Positions 53,437-64,000 of a stretch of DNA of 64,000 nt are shown in pieces. Positions within the stretch are counted from its first letter, which is position 1; every line of letters begins with the position of its first letter. The translations under genes and the position numbers were made by a program. The notes beneath the pieces are model-generated. The model was not told the origin of the DNA. It was given only the letters and a program-made list of their open reading frames with translations, and did no database searches. The stretch is from Dolomedes plantarius (Eukaryota; Arthropoda; Arachnida; Araneae; Dolomedidae). The stretch spans positions 186,585,781 through 186,649,780 of the forward strand of contig OU015496.1 in the NCBI GenBank assembly GCA_907164885.2, read 5' to 3'.

Positions 53437-54586
53437 GAAATTTTAGTACTACTATTTTACCTTACATTTTGCGGTAAAAGCGTCAATAATAATAGGAGTT
53501 TACAACTCCTATAATCGACAGATTTCTACAAATATTCACGATTCGTTGTCGAAATTTCATTTTTCATGGTCTGAAAATGATTACTTCACACGCGATCAGG
53601 AAGTCTGGAAACTTCCCACTATGGAGTTTGGTGGAATACAGTGTGGCCAGTTATACGAGAGGACCACTATAACCCGTTTGTCTATTAGTTAATAGAAAGA
53701 AATCCATTAAGAAAAGCAATTGAGGAGTTGGAACATTATATATTAAAGTTCCGTATTATTTTTTGTTGAACAGTATCATTGAAAAAGTTTCTGGTTCGTG
53801 AGTCGATGTGTTGTTTGACCACTGATGTAATGCACACCGCCAGTACTGGTAGAAAACCGTACTTAAAAGCCGCCCTTTTTTTAATCTTCAGAATTTGCAG
53901 TGAAAAACCGTATAAATGGTGGACTTTTGGTGTACTTGTAAGATATACATAAGATTCGATTCACAAGAATCGAACTTTTGAGTGAATAAATTAAAGAAGC
54001 TGCTTGAGATATGCTAATTTCGGCATACGCACTTGGTATAAATACCATGCAGCTTGATTAATAGAAAGGTTGAAAAACAGTTGATAGATAAGCGAAGTAA
54101 GGGAGCTACGAGGTAAGCAGCTCTAGGTGTTAACCGGCGCTTGTGCTTAACTGGGGCCCAAAGTTTATGTGGTAGAACTGCTGTTTTGACTTTCTAGTTT
54201 GTGAGTATTGCAAGGTGTATTTTTATTGAATGCTAATATATATTCCGTACAAGTAGTACGTATGCTTATTGCTGTAAAAGCAAAATCTACATGTGCAACG
54301 AATTCAATAAACATTGTTTTATGTATAAACTGTGCTTATATCAAATTCATTTAGAGTGCCACTTCAAATTATATACACCCAAGTGTGGGTAGAAGTGAGT
54401 AAATTCTCTATATACTTATACTGTGGCCCAAAACAGGCCTAAGATATTTGAGGTTACTTTTTATGATAGGCATATTTCCCGTACAATATATTATAAATGT
54501 TTATATTTATTGTATTTTTATATGTCGTACATGTCTGTTGATGATTGGTTTGGTTTGGGGCGCTATTATAAACTTTTTGCTACACA
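53437..54586. other. Unassigned sequence
   Basis: AT-rich, no supported gene, RNA or repeat boundary. Confidence 0.4.
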
Positions 54587-54721
54587 AGGTCTAATTAGAC
54601 CGGGACCTACAGTTTAGAGCCGATTCCGAACGGCTACAAACATCCAAGCCAACAGTGGGACTCGAACCCACAGGATCTGAACCGAATACCAGCGCCCTAG
54701 CCATTCGGCCATCAACCTGGC
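54587..54721 (-). repeat. tRNA-derived SINE (family A)
   Basis: The minus strand reads GATGGCCGAATGGCTAGGGC (A box), then TGGGTTCGAGTCCCAC (B box), then GGATGTTTGTAGCCG. The head resembles a tRNA of the Leu/Ser type, but an intact cloverleaf is not evident. The tail matches 8212-8480 and is 3'-truncated. Confidence 0.78.
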
Positions 54722-55230
54722 GTCTGTTGAAAGAACAAAATACAGAGTGAAAAATGCTGTAATCTTAACTGTAACTTAGGTTTTTTTTATAGAGAATTTT
54801 AGCTCTTCAGGGGTAAAATGGATGGCTGATTATGCTCTGAGGTTGTTGGTTAGAAAATGTACGGTTCTAAGGAATATAGTTTGAGTCGATGATCTGAATC
54901 CGTATTAATTCTATTTCAATATTAAATTTTGCGGACGAGAGAGGAAATAGCAGATGTTCATAAGTATGTCAATTTGGTGTTACAGTATTAAAAACACCCA
55001 TGTACATCTTTATTGTCCTTTTAGAAACATTGGGATAGGGGTAACCTCAGTGGTGGATCATCACATAGGCGCAAGAAGCTCGAGTTTGGGGGCCTATTTG
55101 CCGTCTGTCGGCAAATAGTCGGCAAATTAATTCGACAAGTTAATTCGACAAACGGTGTAGTACAAGTTTTTACTGCTTAGTAACTGACCAATAAATTTAT
55201 CTTTTCGAAGCGAGAAAATATCTTAAGTAA
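54722..55230. other. Unassigned sequence with a hAT-like end
   Basis: CAGTGGTGGATCATCACATA at 55050 resembles a hAT terminus. GTGGTGGATCATCGCACAGG at 63870 is similar. No partner ends were found. Confidence 0.4.
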
Positions 55231-55926
55231 TCTATATATATAAAACAGTTCCGTAACTGACTCATTCATTCACTGACTGACTGACTGACTGACATACAAC
55301 GCACAGACCAAACCGCTGGACCTAAAGGGCTGAAATTTTGCATGGCGATTCTTCTAATAGTGTAGGGGTGCACTAAGAAAGATTTTTCAAAAATTCTTCT
55401 TAGATTTTTTTAAATTAAATTTTTAAGCTGTTTTTTAAACTTTTTTTACGTTTGCATTTAAAATAATACATTGAGGGTTATAAAATTTATATCACGAGAA
55501 ATATCATAAAAATTCCTTCAAAATGAGATTGTTTTCGAATTTTTACCTCCATTTCCTGATTTTTGGTGAATTTTTAAAGATTAATTTTTAGAATTAATTT
55601 ATTAAATGCTGATCACGTGATTTCTTTTTCTGGTACTTTCAATAAATTTATCGTCACGTGCGTAACAACTAAATAGACAAAAAAAATATTTTTTTTCTCT
55701 TTCTAATGCAGCAGACGATTGGATATTATAAAAAAAAAATGCATATCCCTTACGATTTTTTTATAAATATATATATATAGATAGATATATATTTTACATC
55801 AATTGTATACATTGATCATCGCATTTATTATAAATATATATATTTATTTTTTGGCATAAATTGCATACGTTGACCGTTGTATTTAATTTGAATGTACTCC
55901 GTAGCGAAGCGCGGGTTTTCAGCTAG
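55231..55926 (+). mobile_element. Non-autonomous Helitron, copy 3 (best ends)
   Basis: It begins TCTATATATATAAAACAG after A, and ends GCGCGGGTTTTCAGCTAG before T. A short GC-rich hairpin-like stretch (CCGTAGCGAAGCGCGG) lies about 10 bp before the end, as Helitrons require. It matches the other two copies end to end. Confidence 0.9.
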
Positions 55927-58639
55927 TAAATAATATTTATTAATAGTATTTAGAACAAGGTGAGGGGCCTCAAAACCAGTTTGAGCTTGGGGGCTTCAAA
56001 ATACTTTATCCTCAACTGGATGACTTGGAAATGTAACAAAAAAGCCGTGTCACTGAAGAAAAGTTCATTGATCAAGAGGAGTCGCAATATAATTACAGCA
56101 GTCAAATAATAAAATAGACCGAAAATATTCTCGTTAACAGACGCGCTGACATTAAGTGATAAAATAAGAGAATTCGGCAACGCCTAGCCTTAGAATTATT
56201 TTTCTTCTGAAAGAGAATTTCTAACTTTAAAATGCAAAATTCTCTTTCAGGTCTTTCAATATTTAAATATAGAATCGTAAGTCTTGAAGCTTCTATATAA
56301 GTCGGTACAGAAAACCTGTGAATGGTAGCCAGTCGGTAAAAGACTCCTGGGTCCTTATCGCTGACTTCAAAGGGATCCGCGCTCAGCTTGGGTATGGCAG
56401 AATCAAAGGATTAAATTCCTGAGCACCGAGAAGAAAAGATCAAAAATAAGAAAATGTGAATGGGGATTTGTCAAAATTTTAGATGAATACACATTTTTCC
56501 TCAAAGATTTCATCAGGGTCCATGAATGTAATAGACATTATTTTTTATGCAGTAATTATGCCCATTTCTCTCTCTCACTCCCTATATATGTGTAAAGTTG
56601 AGACTGAAAACCAAGAGTAATTGTTTTAATAAGTTTTTCGAAATTTGTCCTCATTTTGTGTATATATTCGCATATACAAAACTGGGAAATATTTAAAAAA
56701 TATACATATCAGTGCATGTGAGTGTGTTCAGTGTTAATTTCCGGGAAAAGTCGAACTTTTTACGTAATTTCAATTGTATCATATGTCCCCTCTCTCAAAT
56801 TACTTGCAGGAAAGTACCTGAATATGACAGGTTAAAATATCTCACTGAATATCTCTTAGTAAGAAACAACACTTATTTCATAACAGAAGAGGAGGTATAC
56901 TACCGTGATCTAATGCACCACGGTAAATGCTGCTTATGTCTAAGAAATAATTTGTAACACTCTAAATCTTTGACATTAACTGTTTCCTCGACAGCCGCTG
57001 AATAGTTAGAGAATACGATTTCGATTCTTTTGTATATGTCTTGATGGACGTTCATCCTCCACGTTGATCCCGTAATCCCATTTGTATTTGTCCTTGCCTT
57101 GATGTCTTTCAAATATTAGGTGTTATAGAATAACTTATACGCATTATTTCAAACTATTGCAGCTCGGTACCTCCAAGGGCGATTCATTAAATGCACGACA
57201 ACTTGTGTACAACGAGTTGTTTGTTAATGGCAGTCTTGTTTAAGAGAGAAACTACGGACAATTAAGATACACCTATTTCAGCCTTTGTTAAAATTGGTTA
57301 TACTTTGAAATGTTAGCCTATCGAGTTGTATTGCACAATGATTTGTGCACGTTTTTCTAATTGCTTGAGACAGAATTAACTATCAGTATGATCCCGTATA
57401 TAACATCAGATGTTTTTTAAGTTAGAAAAGGTAACATTGATAAGACCTGGATTTATTGCAAAATTTGTTCTGAACACCTCTCCTTTATCGACATGCATCG
57501 ACCGACCCCCGCACAGGTCTATTTGGGTTGCAGTTGTGTGCTTTTCCTGAGCATTTCCTGAGTGAGGCGGAAAAGCCAATCTTTAGGGGGAGCTGTACCC
57601 TTTCCCGACTGCGAATTCGGGGTTACCGAGGGACTTCCCGTTGCCTGGCAACGTCCCACGTGATGTGAAACTCCCCTCCTCCCCCCATCTTTCCATGATA
57701 GGGAAAAGAAATTTTTTTTCTTATTTATTTAGGATGACTTCCCCCTGGCAACAACAGTTTCATTTCATTTCGTCTTCAAGCGACTTCTTTCTCTCCTCGG
57801 CGCAATTTTATTATGATCATTTCTCTAAATTTTTATCATCGTGCGGATCTAATTTCGTCTTTTTCAGAAGTCGCTCTCTCACCGTGAGATTCTTTTAGCT
57901 GGAAGATCGATTGAAAGGGATTGGGGGGGGGGGGAGAAATCTTTTGCTGGAATGATTTCCCCTCCCTTGCTTACCTGATGGGATGGGAAATGTATAAACG
58001 AACCTTTGCTGTATCCGAACAGATTGACCACTGTATGGTGTCTTTTACCCGTAAGCTAACACTAGTTTTGAAGAAACGTACTACGATTGTTTAAAACAAA
58101 TCGGAATGGCGCGCTGAATCGAACCGCTGATTTCTCCGATGGTGTTGAGATGTCACTTCACGTGACGCGGTTGTCAAGTACAGATGTGGATGTTAACAAT
58201 TGAGGATGAAAAGTGACGTATCGGGAAAAGGGGGGGGGGAGTCAGGGTGAGGGCTCTTGCGAATTTCCCATGCAGTGAGAGACCCATATATAATACCCTA
58301 AAATGTTCAAACGTTTGTTAACTTCGAAACTGGAATTGGTGCAAGTCAGACATTGCCTCCAGGACTTTCGTTACCTTCTCTATGCCCCTGTGGGATGGAC
58401 GAACGGACCTCACTTGTTAAACGATGTTCGTAATTAAATGAGTGCTCTTAGCAATAATTGGGGTTGTCTGCAAAAAGAAATATCATTAACCGGAATATTT
58501 TCTGGTCCTTCTACTAAAATGTACACATAATGCTCAACCGTGTTTACATAATGCTCATAAATCTACATGTGTATATAATGCCCAACCAGTTTTGTTACTT
58601 TTCAGAATCGCAAGATTCATTAAAATCAAGCATCAACGT
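55927..58639. other. Unassigned sequence, possibly single-copy
   Basis: No transposon ends were recognised. One weak candidate exon is listed at 56811. G-runs occur at 57925 and 58229. The other short frames have no recognised motif. Confidence 0.4.
56811..56859 (+). other. Candidate small exon (weak)
   Basis: A pyrimidine-rich acceptor CTCTCAAATTACTTGCAG precedes an open stretch reading KVPEYDRLKYLTEYLL, which is followed by GTAAGA, a good donor. I do not recognise the peptide and no neighbouring exon was found, so this may be chance. Confidence 0.2.
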
Positions 58640-58860
58640 CCTCTCACATGATGCAGTCGATAGCGATACAAGCTACCACAGCGTGGGCCTGGGTTCGATT
58701 CTCGGCCAAGACCTAAGTATTTCTGTACTATTGCCTCATGGATATAGGACGTCCGTTCACCCCCTGAGTGATCTCGTAATGAAGTAGCCAATAATCCTGG
58801 CTGTCGATGCGACCGAGTGTTCCAGGATAAGTTCCTGCCGACTAAAATAGAGTACTTAGC
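58640..58860 (+). repeat. tRNA-like SINE (family D)
   Basis: ATGATGCAGTCGATAGCG (A-box-like) is followed by B box GGTTCGATTC (58692-58701). Downstream CTGTCGATGCGACCGAGTG may be part of the body. It ends without a clear A-tail and no duplication was seen. Confidence 0.5.
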
Positions 58861-59031
58861 AACGTTAAGCTTTATAATCAGACAAAATTTTTGTTAGCCT
58901 TCAAGGTGTAGAACGTAAACTTCGTTAGCAAGCATTACCGTACATTGTACAGCTTTGTGTTACGGCAGACGAAACAACATCCAATTCCTGATATTTCTGT
59001 TCGGAAAAGAATTAAATTGTATGGCATTTAA

Positions 59032-59466
59032 GGCTACTGTGTACTAACCTTACTGGATTCGCTCACCTCAATGTTAACCTATGGAGAAAACGTGTGCAAT
59101 GATTTCCGACTTGGATTGAAAGATTTTTTTATTTTAAATTGTACTCCGTAACAGAGAATAGCTTACACATTGGTTTTACACCTTGGGATATTTTTCGTTT
59201 TTTAAAAAATAATGTAAATGATATTTTAAAATTTAAATGATTTGGGGGAAAAATCTGGTATAATGTGTTTGAAACGCTCCTCAATTCCTTTGGTGGAGGA
59301 AATTTATAGAATGAATCCTGTTACAAGGTGTAAAAAAGTTCAGGCTATCTGAAAATACCAGTTTTGTTGGATTATCAGCATTTATGTAGCTGTCAATAGT
59401 AGACACATTTTCTCCATAGATTAACGCTGGGGTGAACGAATCTATTAGGGTTAATACACTGCAGCC
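59032..59466. mobile_element. TTAA-flanked MITE, 435 bp
   Basis: TTAA at 59028-59031 and 59467-59470, ends GGCTACTGTGTACTAACC and TTAATACACTGCAGCC. Both arms have the GTTAACCTATGGAGA motif, like 44418-44855. Confidence 0.87.
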
Positions 59467-59470
59467 TTAA

Positions 59471-59923
59471 ACGTCTATGGTTAAAAAGTAGCTGCGCTTG
59501 CAGAGAGTGAACACTAATAATAGTTTGTTAAAAATTTAACCAAACCCTAAAAAATAAAAGATAATTTTACTGTTCTGAACAAATAAGGTGAAAAGGTACT
59601 ATTTTCTGTTTAAAAGTGGGGAAATATTTTAATTTTTAAAAAGGCACTTTAATGTTTCTTACTCGCATTCATACAAAGAGCTAAAATGTCATTTACATAT
59701 TTCCCAGTTGTACGTACATTTCCAAAACTCAGGAATGAAAATAAAACTATAATAGCAGTTTTACTTTAACGAGTTCTGCTGAAGTTTCGTATATGCTGAG
59801 CTTCCGATTATCGAATGCACAGGTAGGAACAACAAAATAGTTATAATCATAGTTATAATAAAATGCGGTTGATCCAAAAATGTCCCTAGGTTTACTGTTA
59901 AAACTGAGTTTGAAAATAAACTA
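59471..59923. other. Unassigned sequence
   Basis: AT-rich with no feature supported. Confidence 0.4.
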
Positions 59924-60062
59924 CCGTATTTTCCGGCGTATAACATGCACCTATAATTGTAAACTACATTTATTAATTTTTAGGTATATTCTACGTATGA
60001 CGCGCATCCTTTTCTTGACGAAGACACCTGAAATGTACATGTGCGATGCTCTTATCTTTTAA

Positions 60063-60653
60063 CCCTTCAGCGGGCGCTCCAATTTTTGGTACACCAGCAG
60101 GCGCGCGTTGCATAAAGTGCAACGTCTCTTTCAACCTTGATTATTCCTTTTGTAATAAACTTTCTTTTTTCAAATTGTAAATCCTAATTCTGCGTTTTAT
60201 GACAAGATATAAAATGTTGATAATATTGAGATATATTTATAATTAAAGGCCAAAGAATGCAGATACAAACGCCTTATTTCAAAACTGTCTGGTTTAATGC
60301 ATCTGAGGACAACTTGCGAATCGATTCCTATTATGTACAAAAACCTAAAAAATAATGAGAGAGTCCATCTTCGTGATATGCGGAATACCGTGTAATACAG
60401 TGCAAATTTGATTTACTACATCAACTTATAATTTTGTCGAATTGCAATCCAGTATAATCGCTGGTTTACCACGGTTAAATCACGATTAACAATGAATGGA
60501 AAGGAATACGAGGGTCAGAAAATCAGACCTGCATTAGGAAGGGTGTAGCTATAAATAGAAACTGCTTAGAATATTCAAACCTTACTTGTAAAAACACACC
60601 ATTCAAAATTACCAGAATGTTGCACTTTATACACGGGTGCGCCCGCTGAAGGG
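60063..60653. mobile_element. piggyBac-like MITE, 591 bp
   Basis: CCCTTCAGCGGGCGC and GCGCCCGCTGAAGGG are perfect inverses, with TTAA on the left (60059-60062) and TTCA on the right (60654-60657). The CCC start and TTAA target fit piggyBac. No transposase. Confidence 0.82.
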
Positions 60654-60834
60654 TTCAAGTCATTCATCCGAAGGATTTTCCCAGGCTTTCGAGCAATGGT
60701 ATACTGTATTGTCAATCGATATGTGTGGGGAAACTGCATGAGGGAGTAAATAATTCCTGGTGCCTCAAAGAACCCAGAAAGTCTTTTAGTTTGGGACATG
60801 TTCAGATCTCATCTAACGGGATAATACGAAGAAA

Positions 60835-61237
60835 TTGAAGGAAGAATGCAACACAGACATGGCAGTTATTCCAGGCGGATTAACGCCATTAGTTAAGCCT
60901 CTATATGTGTGTATCAATAAACCATTCAATGGAAATTTAAAACGACAGTGGAACACGTGGATGTTCCAAGGGGAAAAAACATTTACAACAGGAGGCCAAA
61001 TGCGTCGTGCCAGTCTAGAAATAGTGTGTGAGTGAATAATAAATGCATGGAATTAAATTAAACCTGACATGATCCAAAAGTCATTTAAAAAATGTAGTAT
61101 ATCTAAAAATCTAGTTGGAACGAAAGATGATTATTTATTTATGGATCAGAGTAACAGTGATGGTGAAGAGGAAACATAATTCGATGATGTAACGGACGAC
61201 GAATATGACGAACTATTCATGTTATCCGATAATTAAA
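60835..61237 (+). pseudogene. Tigger/pogo-like transposase C-terminal part
   Basis: From NTDMAVIPGGLTPLVKPL through NKPFNGNLKRQWNTWM, GQMRRASLEIVC and SFKKCSISKNL to an acidic end, this follows the C-terminal half of CENP-B/jerky-like pogo transposases, where the PGGLT region is close to the last catalytic Asp. At least two stops (after VCE, near 61035, and near 61180) inactivate it. The DNA-binding N-terminus and the first catalytic residues are missing. Confidence 0.8.
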
Positions 61238-61430
61238 AATTTAGTTCATAAGATATGTGATTTCTTTAAATAAACAGCATTTAGGTATATGTAGAAATTT
61301 AATTTTTTATGTTCATCTTTGCCTTATTTTTAAAGCCATCATTTTTATATCCGGCGTATAGCGCGCACCCGTAAATTTCGATCTTATTTTTTGTATTAAA
61401 AGTCCGCGTTATACGCTGGAAAATACGGTA

Positions 61431-61663
61431 CGTCACGAGAGTTTAATTGGGTTCACTTAATATTTAAGTAATACTTGCACGGGTTTTTTCTCCTGGAAAA
61501 ATTCTGTTATATTTCTTTGCTTACAACATTCTTCTGAGCAGTTATTATTTTACTTGACACATTTTTTTCCTCTGCACAAATACTCAGATAATCCAAAAAG
61601 CTAATAATTAATTCTCCATCGGATAATCAGGAGCTTAACGTCTATATACCGTCTATTTAAGTA
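61431..61663. other. Unassigned sequence
   Basis: Short AT-rich gap between two Tigger-like elements. Confidence 0.4.
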
Positions 61664-62686
61664 CAGTCGAACCCCGTTATAACGAACTTCAAGTGATCAA
61701 AGGTTTTGTTCGCTATATCCTGTGGTTCGCTATATCCGAACCGTTAAGAAAAATGTTAGAGTTCACAAAATGTATAACTCATTAGTTGCTGTGTGTATTC
61801 AATAATGATGTATTAAACAATGATAAAATCTGTTAAAGATGATCATTAATGAATTAAATTGACTAAAATCGATTACATTAAACTGGCACAATACTAATAA
61901 AATTAACTAAAAATGAAGACAAGTGGAAATAAATTCAATGACTCCAAAACTCTTTCAAATGACCCCAACACTCTTCATCAAATGACTCCAATACTCTTTC
62001 TTCCACCGTTTGTGGCGACAAAAGGAAATAAATTAATTTTACCTTTAATTGTTGCTCACTGTTTCGATACAGAAGTAATCAGTATTCTTCTGCTGACGTG
62101 ATGCCGATTTCAAAAACATTTTATGAATTTCCTTGTCCAAATACATTAAATGTCCCCAGCACTCTCTCTTCCACTGTTTGTGTAGACAAAAACTTAATTA
62201 CACGCATCGCTGCTGTAGCATCTGAGATGGTGGGGATTTCGCCATTTACGTGCTCCTCTTCATCAGCATCAAATGAATCTTCGATTTCAGAAAGATTCAT
62301 TTTAGTTTCTTCCACAATATCTCCATCAGTCGGATTTTCACATGTTTCGAACTGAGTTTCACATGTTTCGAACTTCACATGTCACAAACTGAGAATCATG
62401 AAATTTTGTGCTTTTCTATCCACATCGCGATAGGTAAAACTTCATCATCTTCTTCTTCAACATTCTTTGCTTTTTCAACATTCTTAAAAAGTTTAAAAAT
62501 TAGAAAAAAATTCGGCAGTCGATTGAAAAAATAGGTTCGTTATAGCCGATTCTTAAGATTTCGGAGGTTCGCTGTAAAAGGATAAATTAGCATTAAGTAC
62601 AATAGGAAAACGGTGGGACCAAAATTTTCGTTCACTATATCCGGGAGTTCGTCCTATACCGGGTTCGTTATAACGGGATTCAACTG
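61664..62686 (-). mobile_element. Tigger-like element (CAGTCGAACCCCGTTATA family), 1023 bp
   Basis: Ends CAGTCGAACCCCGTTATAAC and CGTTATAACGGGATTCAACTG have TA at 61662-61663 and 62687-62688. It is the uninterrupted version of 9840-11003. A triple 24-27 bp repeat (CTCCAAAACTCTTTCAAATGA type) lies at 61940-62005. Confidence 0.87.
62121..62378 (-). pseudogene. Tigger-like transposase acidic tail
   Basis: 85 open codons rich in Asp/Glu, with TISDATAAMRVIKFL. Pogo-like transposases have an acidic region like this after the DDE domain. No catalytic motif is present. A short repeat (TTTCACATGTTTCGAACT, twice near 62338) has duplicated the FETCE-Q/N motif. Confidence 0.65.
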
Positions 62687-62688
62687 TA

Positions 62689-62929
62689 TTCTATGGCTTT
62701 TTTTTTTGAAAAAGTGGTTTCGAATAAATGGTTTTAATAATTTTTTCTGTTCTGTAAAAAAAAAAAAAATTCTGATATATCTGAATTCTGATTCTGAATT
62801 TTTCCTTCGTTATTGAAAGGGGGATCTCTCCAGTAAAATAGAGTTCAAATCCATCGACATCATAAGTTACGATTCATCCAATGTGCACATGCGTCATTAC
62901 ACTTCAACAACAAGCTGCTGGTCCGTAGC
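62689..62929. other. Unassigned sequence
   Basis: Poly-T and poly-A runs only. Confidence 0.4.
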
Positions 62930-62979
62930 GTTTTCCCATTAGGCGAAAGCTAAGAAAACACGGGACAGTTCTAAAGTCG

Positions 62980-63072
62980 TTTAAGAAATGTGGAATTAGT
63001 AATTCACTTGATGGAACAGAGGATGATTTGTTATACGAAGACTCAGTTTCTGAAGAAGAGGTTTCGAAGTGA
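62980..63072 (+). pseudogene. Tigger-like transposase last residues
   Basis: FKKCGISNSLDGTEDDLLYE and an acidic end with natural stop. This is the same tail as in the element at 59924, and better conserved. Nothing upstream of it is readable. Confidence 0.72.
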
Positions 63073-63236
63073 TTCCTCATTTAGCTCTGGAAATGAATTT
63101 TTGTGTTTTGAGAATTCTGATTAAAAGGTACTTAACTTCAATGCTCCCAAGTTACATTTTTATGGATAGAAATAATTATAAAATTAGTACGGTAAATCAT
63201 TATGGAAATTCATGAAAAAAGGTAGATTTTATATTT

Positions 63237-63451
63237 TAAAGCGGAGACACTTGTCGTCAGACATTCGCCTATACTACATCGCAGTTTACTGTCGATTTTA
63301 TTATGGGGGCACCGTATAGGCGGACAGCATTACCCCCTATGAAGGGACGACACAAACAGAGGCATTTTTCGTGGCGCGACGCCGGGATTCGATCCGAGCA
63401 CCCTCAGCACCGAAAACCAGCGCGCTGTACCACAGGGCCACCACAAGCCCC
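63237..63451 (-). repeat. tRNA-derived SINE (family C), reverse copy
   Basis: The minus strand begins GGGGCTTGTGGTGGCCCTG and has the B box GGATCGAATCCC (inverse of 63383-63394). It matches 38495-38720 along its full length. The left end is approximate. Confidence 0.87.
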
Positions 63452-63600
63452 AGTAGAAAATTTTTTTCTTAAGGAAAGTGTATTTTTTTATACACATTCC
63501 TTACTGAAAAAAATTCTATATTTTTGTCATGAATTTCCATAATGATTTACAAGGGTGCGCCTTATACGCTGCTGCGTCCTATACGCCGGCAAATACGGTA

Positions 63601-63899
63601 TCCATCTTTTTTTTTTACTAGCGGGGAAGAGAAATAAATTAAATTTTATTCCCGATAATCAGTTTCTCTGGAAGTAAACCGCATGTCCTATCGAATGTAA
63701 CGAATAACATTAACGATGGTACACGATGGCTGTACATTTCAAGGGTATGTTGGGTGCGGTTACCGCATGTCTCCGCTCGCAGGTGTAGACGAGATGATAG
63801 AGGAGACGAGAAGGTATCAGAGACGAGGCAGTGAACAGGAAAAAGAAAGCCTACCAGCTCTCCAAAGAGTGGTGGATCATCGCACAGGCGAAAGAAGTA
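63601..63899. other. Unassigned sequence
   Basis: A 69-codon frame (63716-63925) runs through into the next element and is not convincing. Confidence 0.4.
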
Positions 63900-64000
63900 C
63901 AGGTGACCCTCCTATAACACGGTAGATAGGTTCCTAGAAAATGCCGTGTTGTGTGAAACCGTGTTATATGAGACCCAGAGACAGTACAAAAAAGGGGGTT
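63900..64000. mobile_element. Left end of a Tigger-like MITE (cut by window end)
   Basis: CAGGTGACCCTCCTATAACA after TA, then repeated CCGTGTTATATGAG/GCCGTGTTGTGTGA motifs, as at the ends of pogo/Tigger MITEs. The right end is beyond the window. Confidence 0.6.

Larger units (their letters stand above)
59924..61428 (+). mobile_element. Tigger-like element (CCGTATTTTCCGGCGTATA), with piggyBac-like MITE inside
   Basis: CCGTATTTTCCGGCGTATAA and the inverse of TTATACGCTGGAAAATACGG are terminal repeats with TA at 59922-59923 and 61429-61430. A degraded transposase tail is encoded on the plus strand. A truncated relative is at 62930-63598. Confidence 0.85.
62930..63598 (+). mobile_element. 5'-truncated Tigger-like element with a SINE inside
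   Basis: The right end CTATACGCCGGCAAATACGG followed by TA matches the element at 59924. The left end is missing. It has a transposase tail (62980-63072) and a SINE (63237-63451). The SINE lies between inverse sequences AAATCATTATGGAAATTCATGA (63185, shown here in part) and TCATGAATTTCCATAATG (63527). Confidence 0.78.

Noticed and set aside
54640..54721. A tRNA gene on the minus strand (Leu/Ser-like)
   Set aside because: A and B boxes are present, but I could not fold an acceptor stem and the sequence runs into a tail shared with 8212-8480, so it is a SINE head.

Overview
The window looks like a piece of a transposon-saturated arthropod genome, probably an arachnid. The base composition is AT-rich, there are no bacterial-style operons, and I could find no convincing host gene. 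The Tc1-type transposase resembles a group I associate with orb-weaver spiders, but that is from memory and weak. Nearly everything that can be named is a transposable element (TE), a TE fragment, or a TE inserted into another TE. Classes with direct structural support: one apparently intact BEL/Pao LTR retrotransposon and one decayed, multiply interrupted BEL/Pao copy; three Tc1/mariner-superfamily elements with a DD41D catalytic triad; one DD34E Tc1-like element; one DD34D mariner; several pogo/Tigger-like elements with TA duplications; many hAT-like MITEs with 8-bp target-site duplications (TSDs); PIF/Harbinger-like MITEs with TTA/TAA duplications; TTAA-flanked MITEs; three non-autonomous Helitrons; and tRNA-derived SINEs.

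Layout. 1-13.5 kb: scattered MITEs, with a DD41D element inside a Tigger-like element at 0.7-2.8 kb and a Helitron at 12.0-12.6 kb. 13.5-15.3 kb: a Tc1 element inside a TTAA-flanked MITE. 16.2-16.7 kb: a hAT-like MITE containing its own minisatellite. 18.1-27.2 kb: a nest in which a Tigger-like element holds a hAT MITE and a DD41D element, and the DD41D element is split by a complete 6.6-kb BEL retrotransposon. 29.7-38.5 kb: an old BEL copy read on the minus strand (LTR edge, tRNA-Gly-like primer site, gag, zinc knuckles, protease, region before RT), broken by two SINEs, a Tigger unit, a Harbinger-like MITE, a hAT element and a long palindrome. 39.9-43.9 kb: a Tigger MITE and a mariner split by a Helitron. 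43.9-51.3 kb: TTAA MITEs, Harbinger-type hairpin MITEs and a tandem array that includes one end of a hAT element. 51.5-54.7 kb: a fold-back element, the third DD41D copy and a SINE. 55-59 kb: a Helitron and mostly unique AT-rich sequence with one weak candidate exon. 59-64 kb: Tigger relatives with transposase remnants, a piggyBac-like MITE and SINEs.

The genes do not form a pathway. The only long intact reading frame is the BEL Gag-Pol polyprotein (20258-25585, minus). The DD41D transposase at 19.3-27.0 kb has no stop or frameshift other than the BEL insertion itself, so both families were probably active recently. The insertion order can be read from the nesting and the duplications. I did not find a clearly new biological system. 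The most unusual items are the DD41D family, the TTAA family with two copies sharing one TTAA, the Tigger copies carrying the same extra left flank, and the tandem array spanning a transposon boundary.
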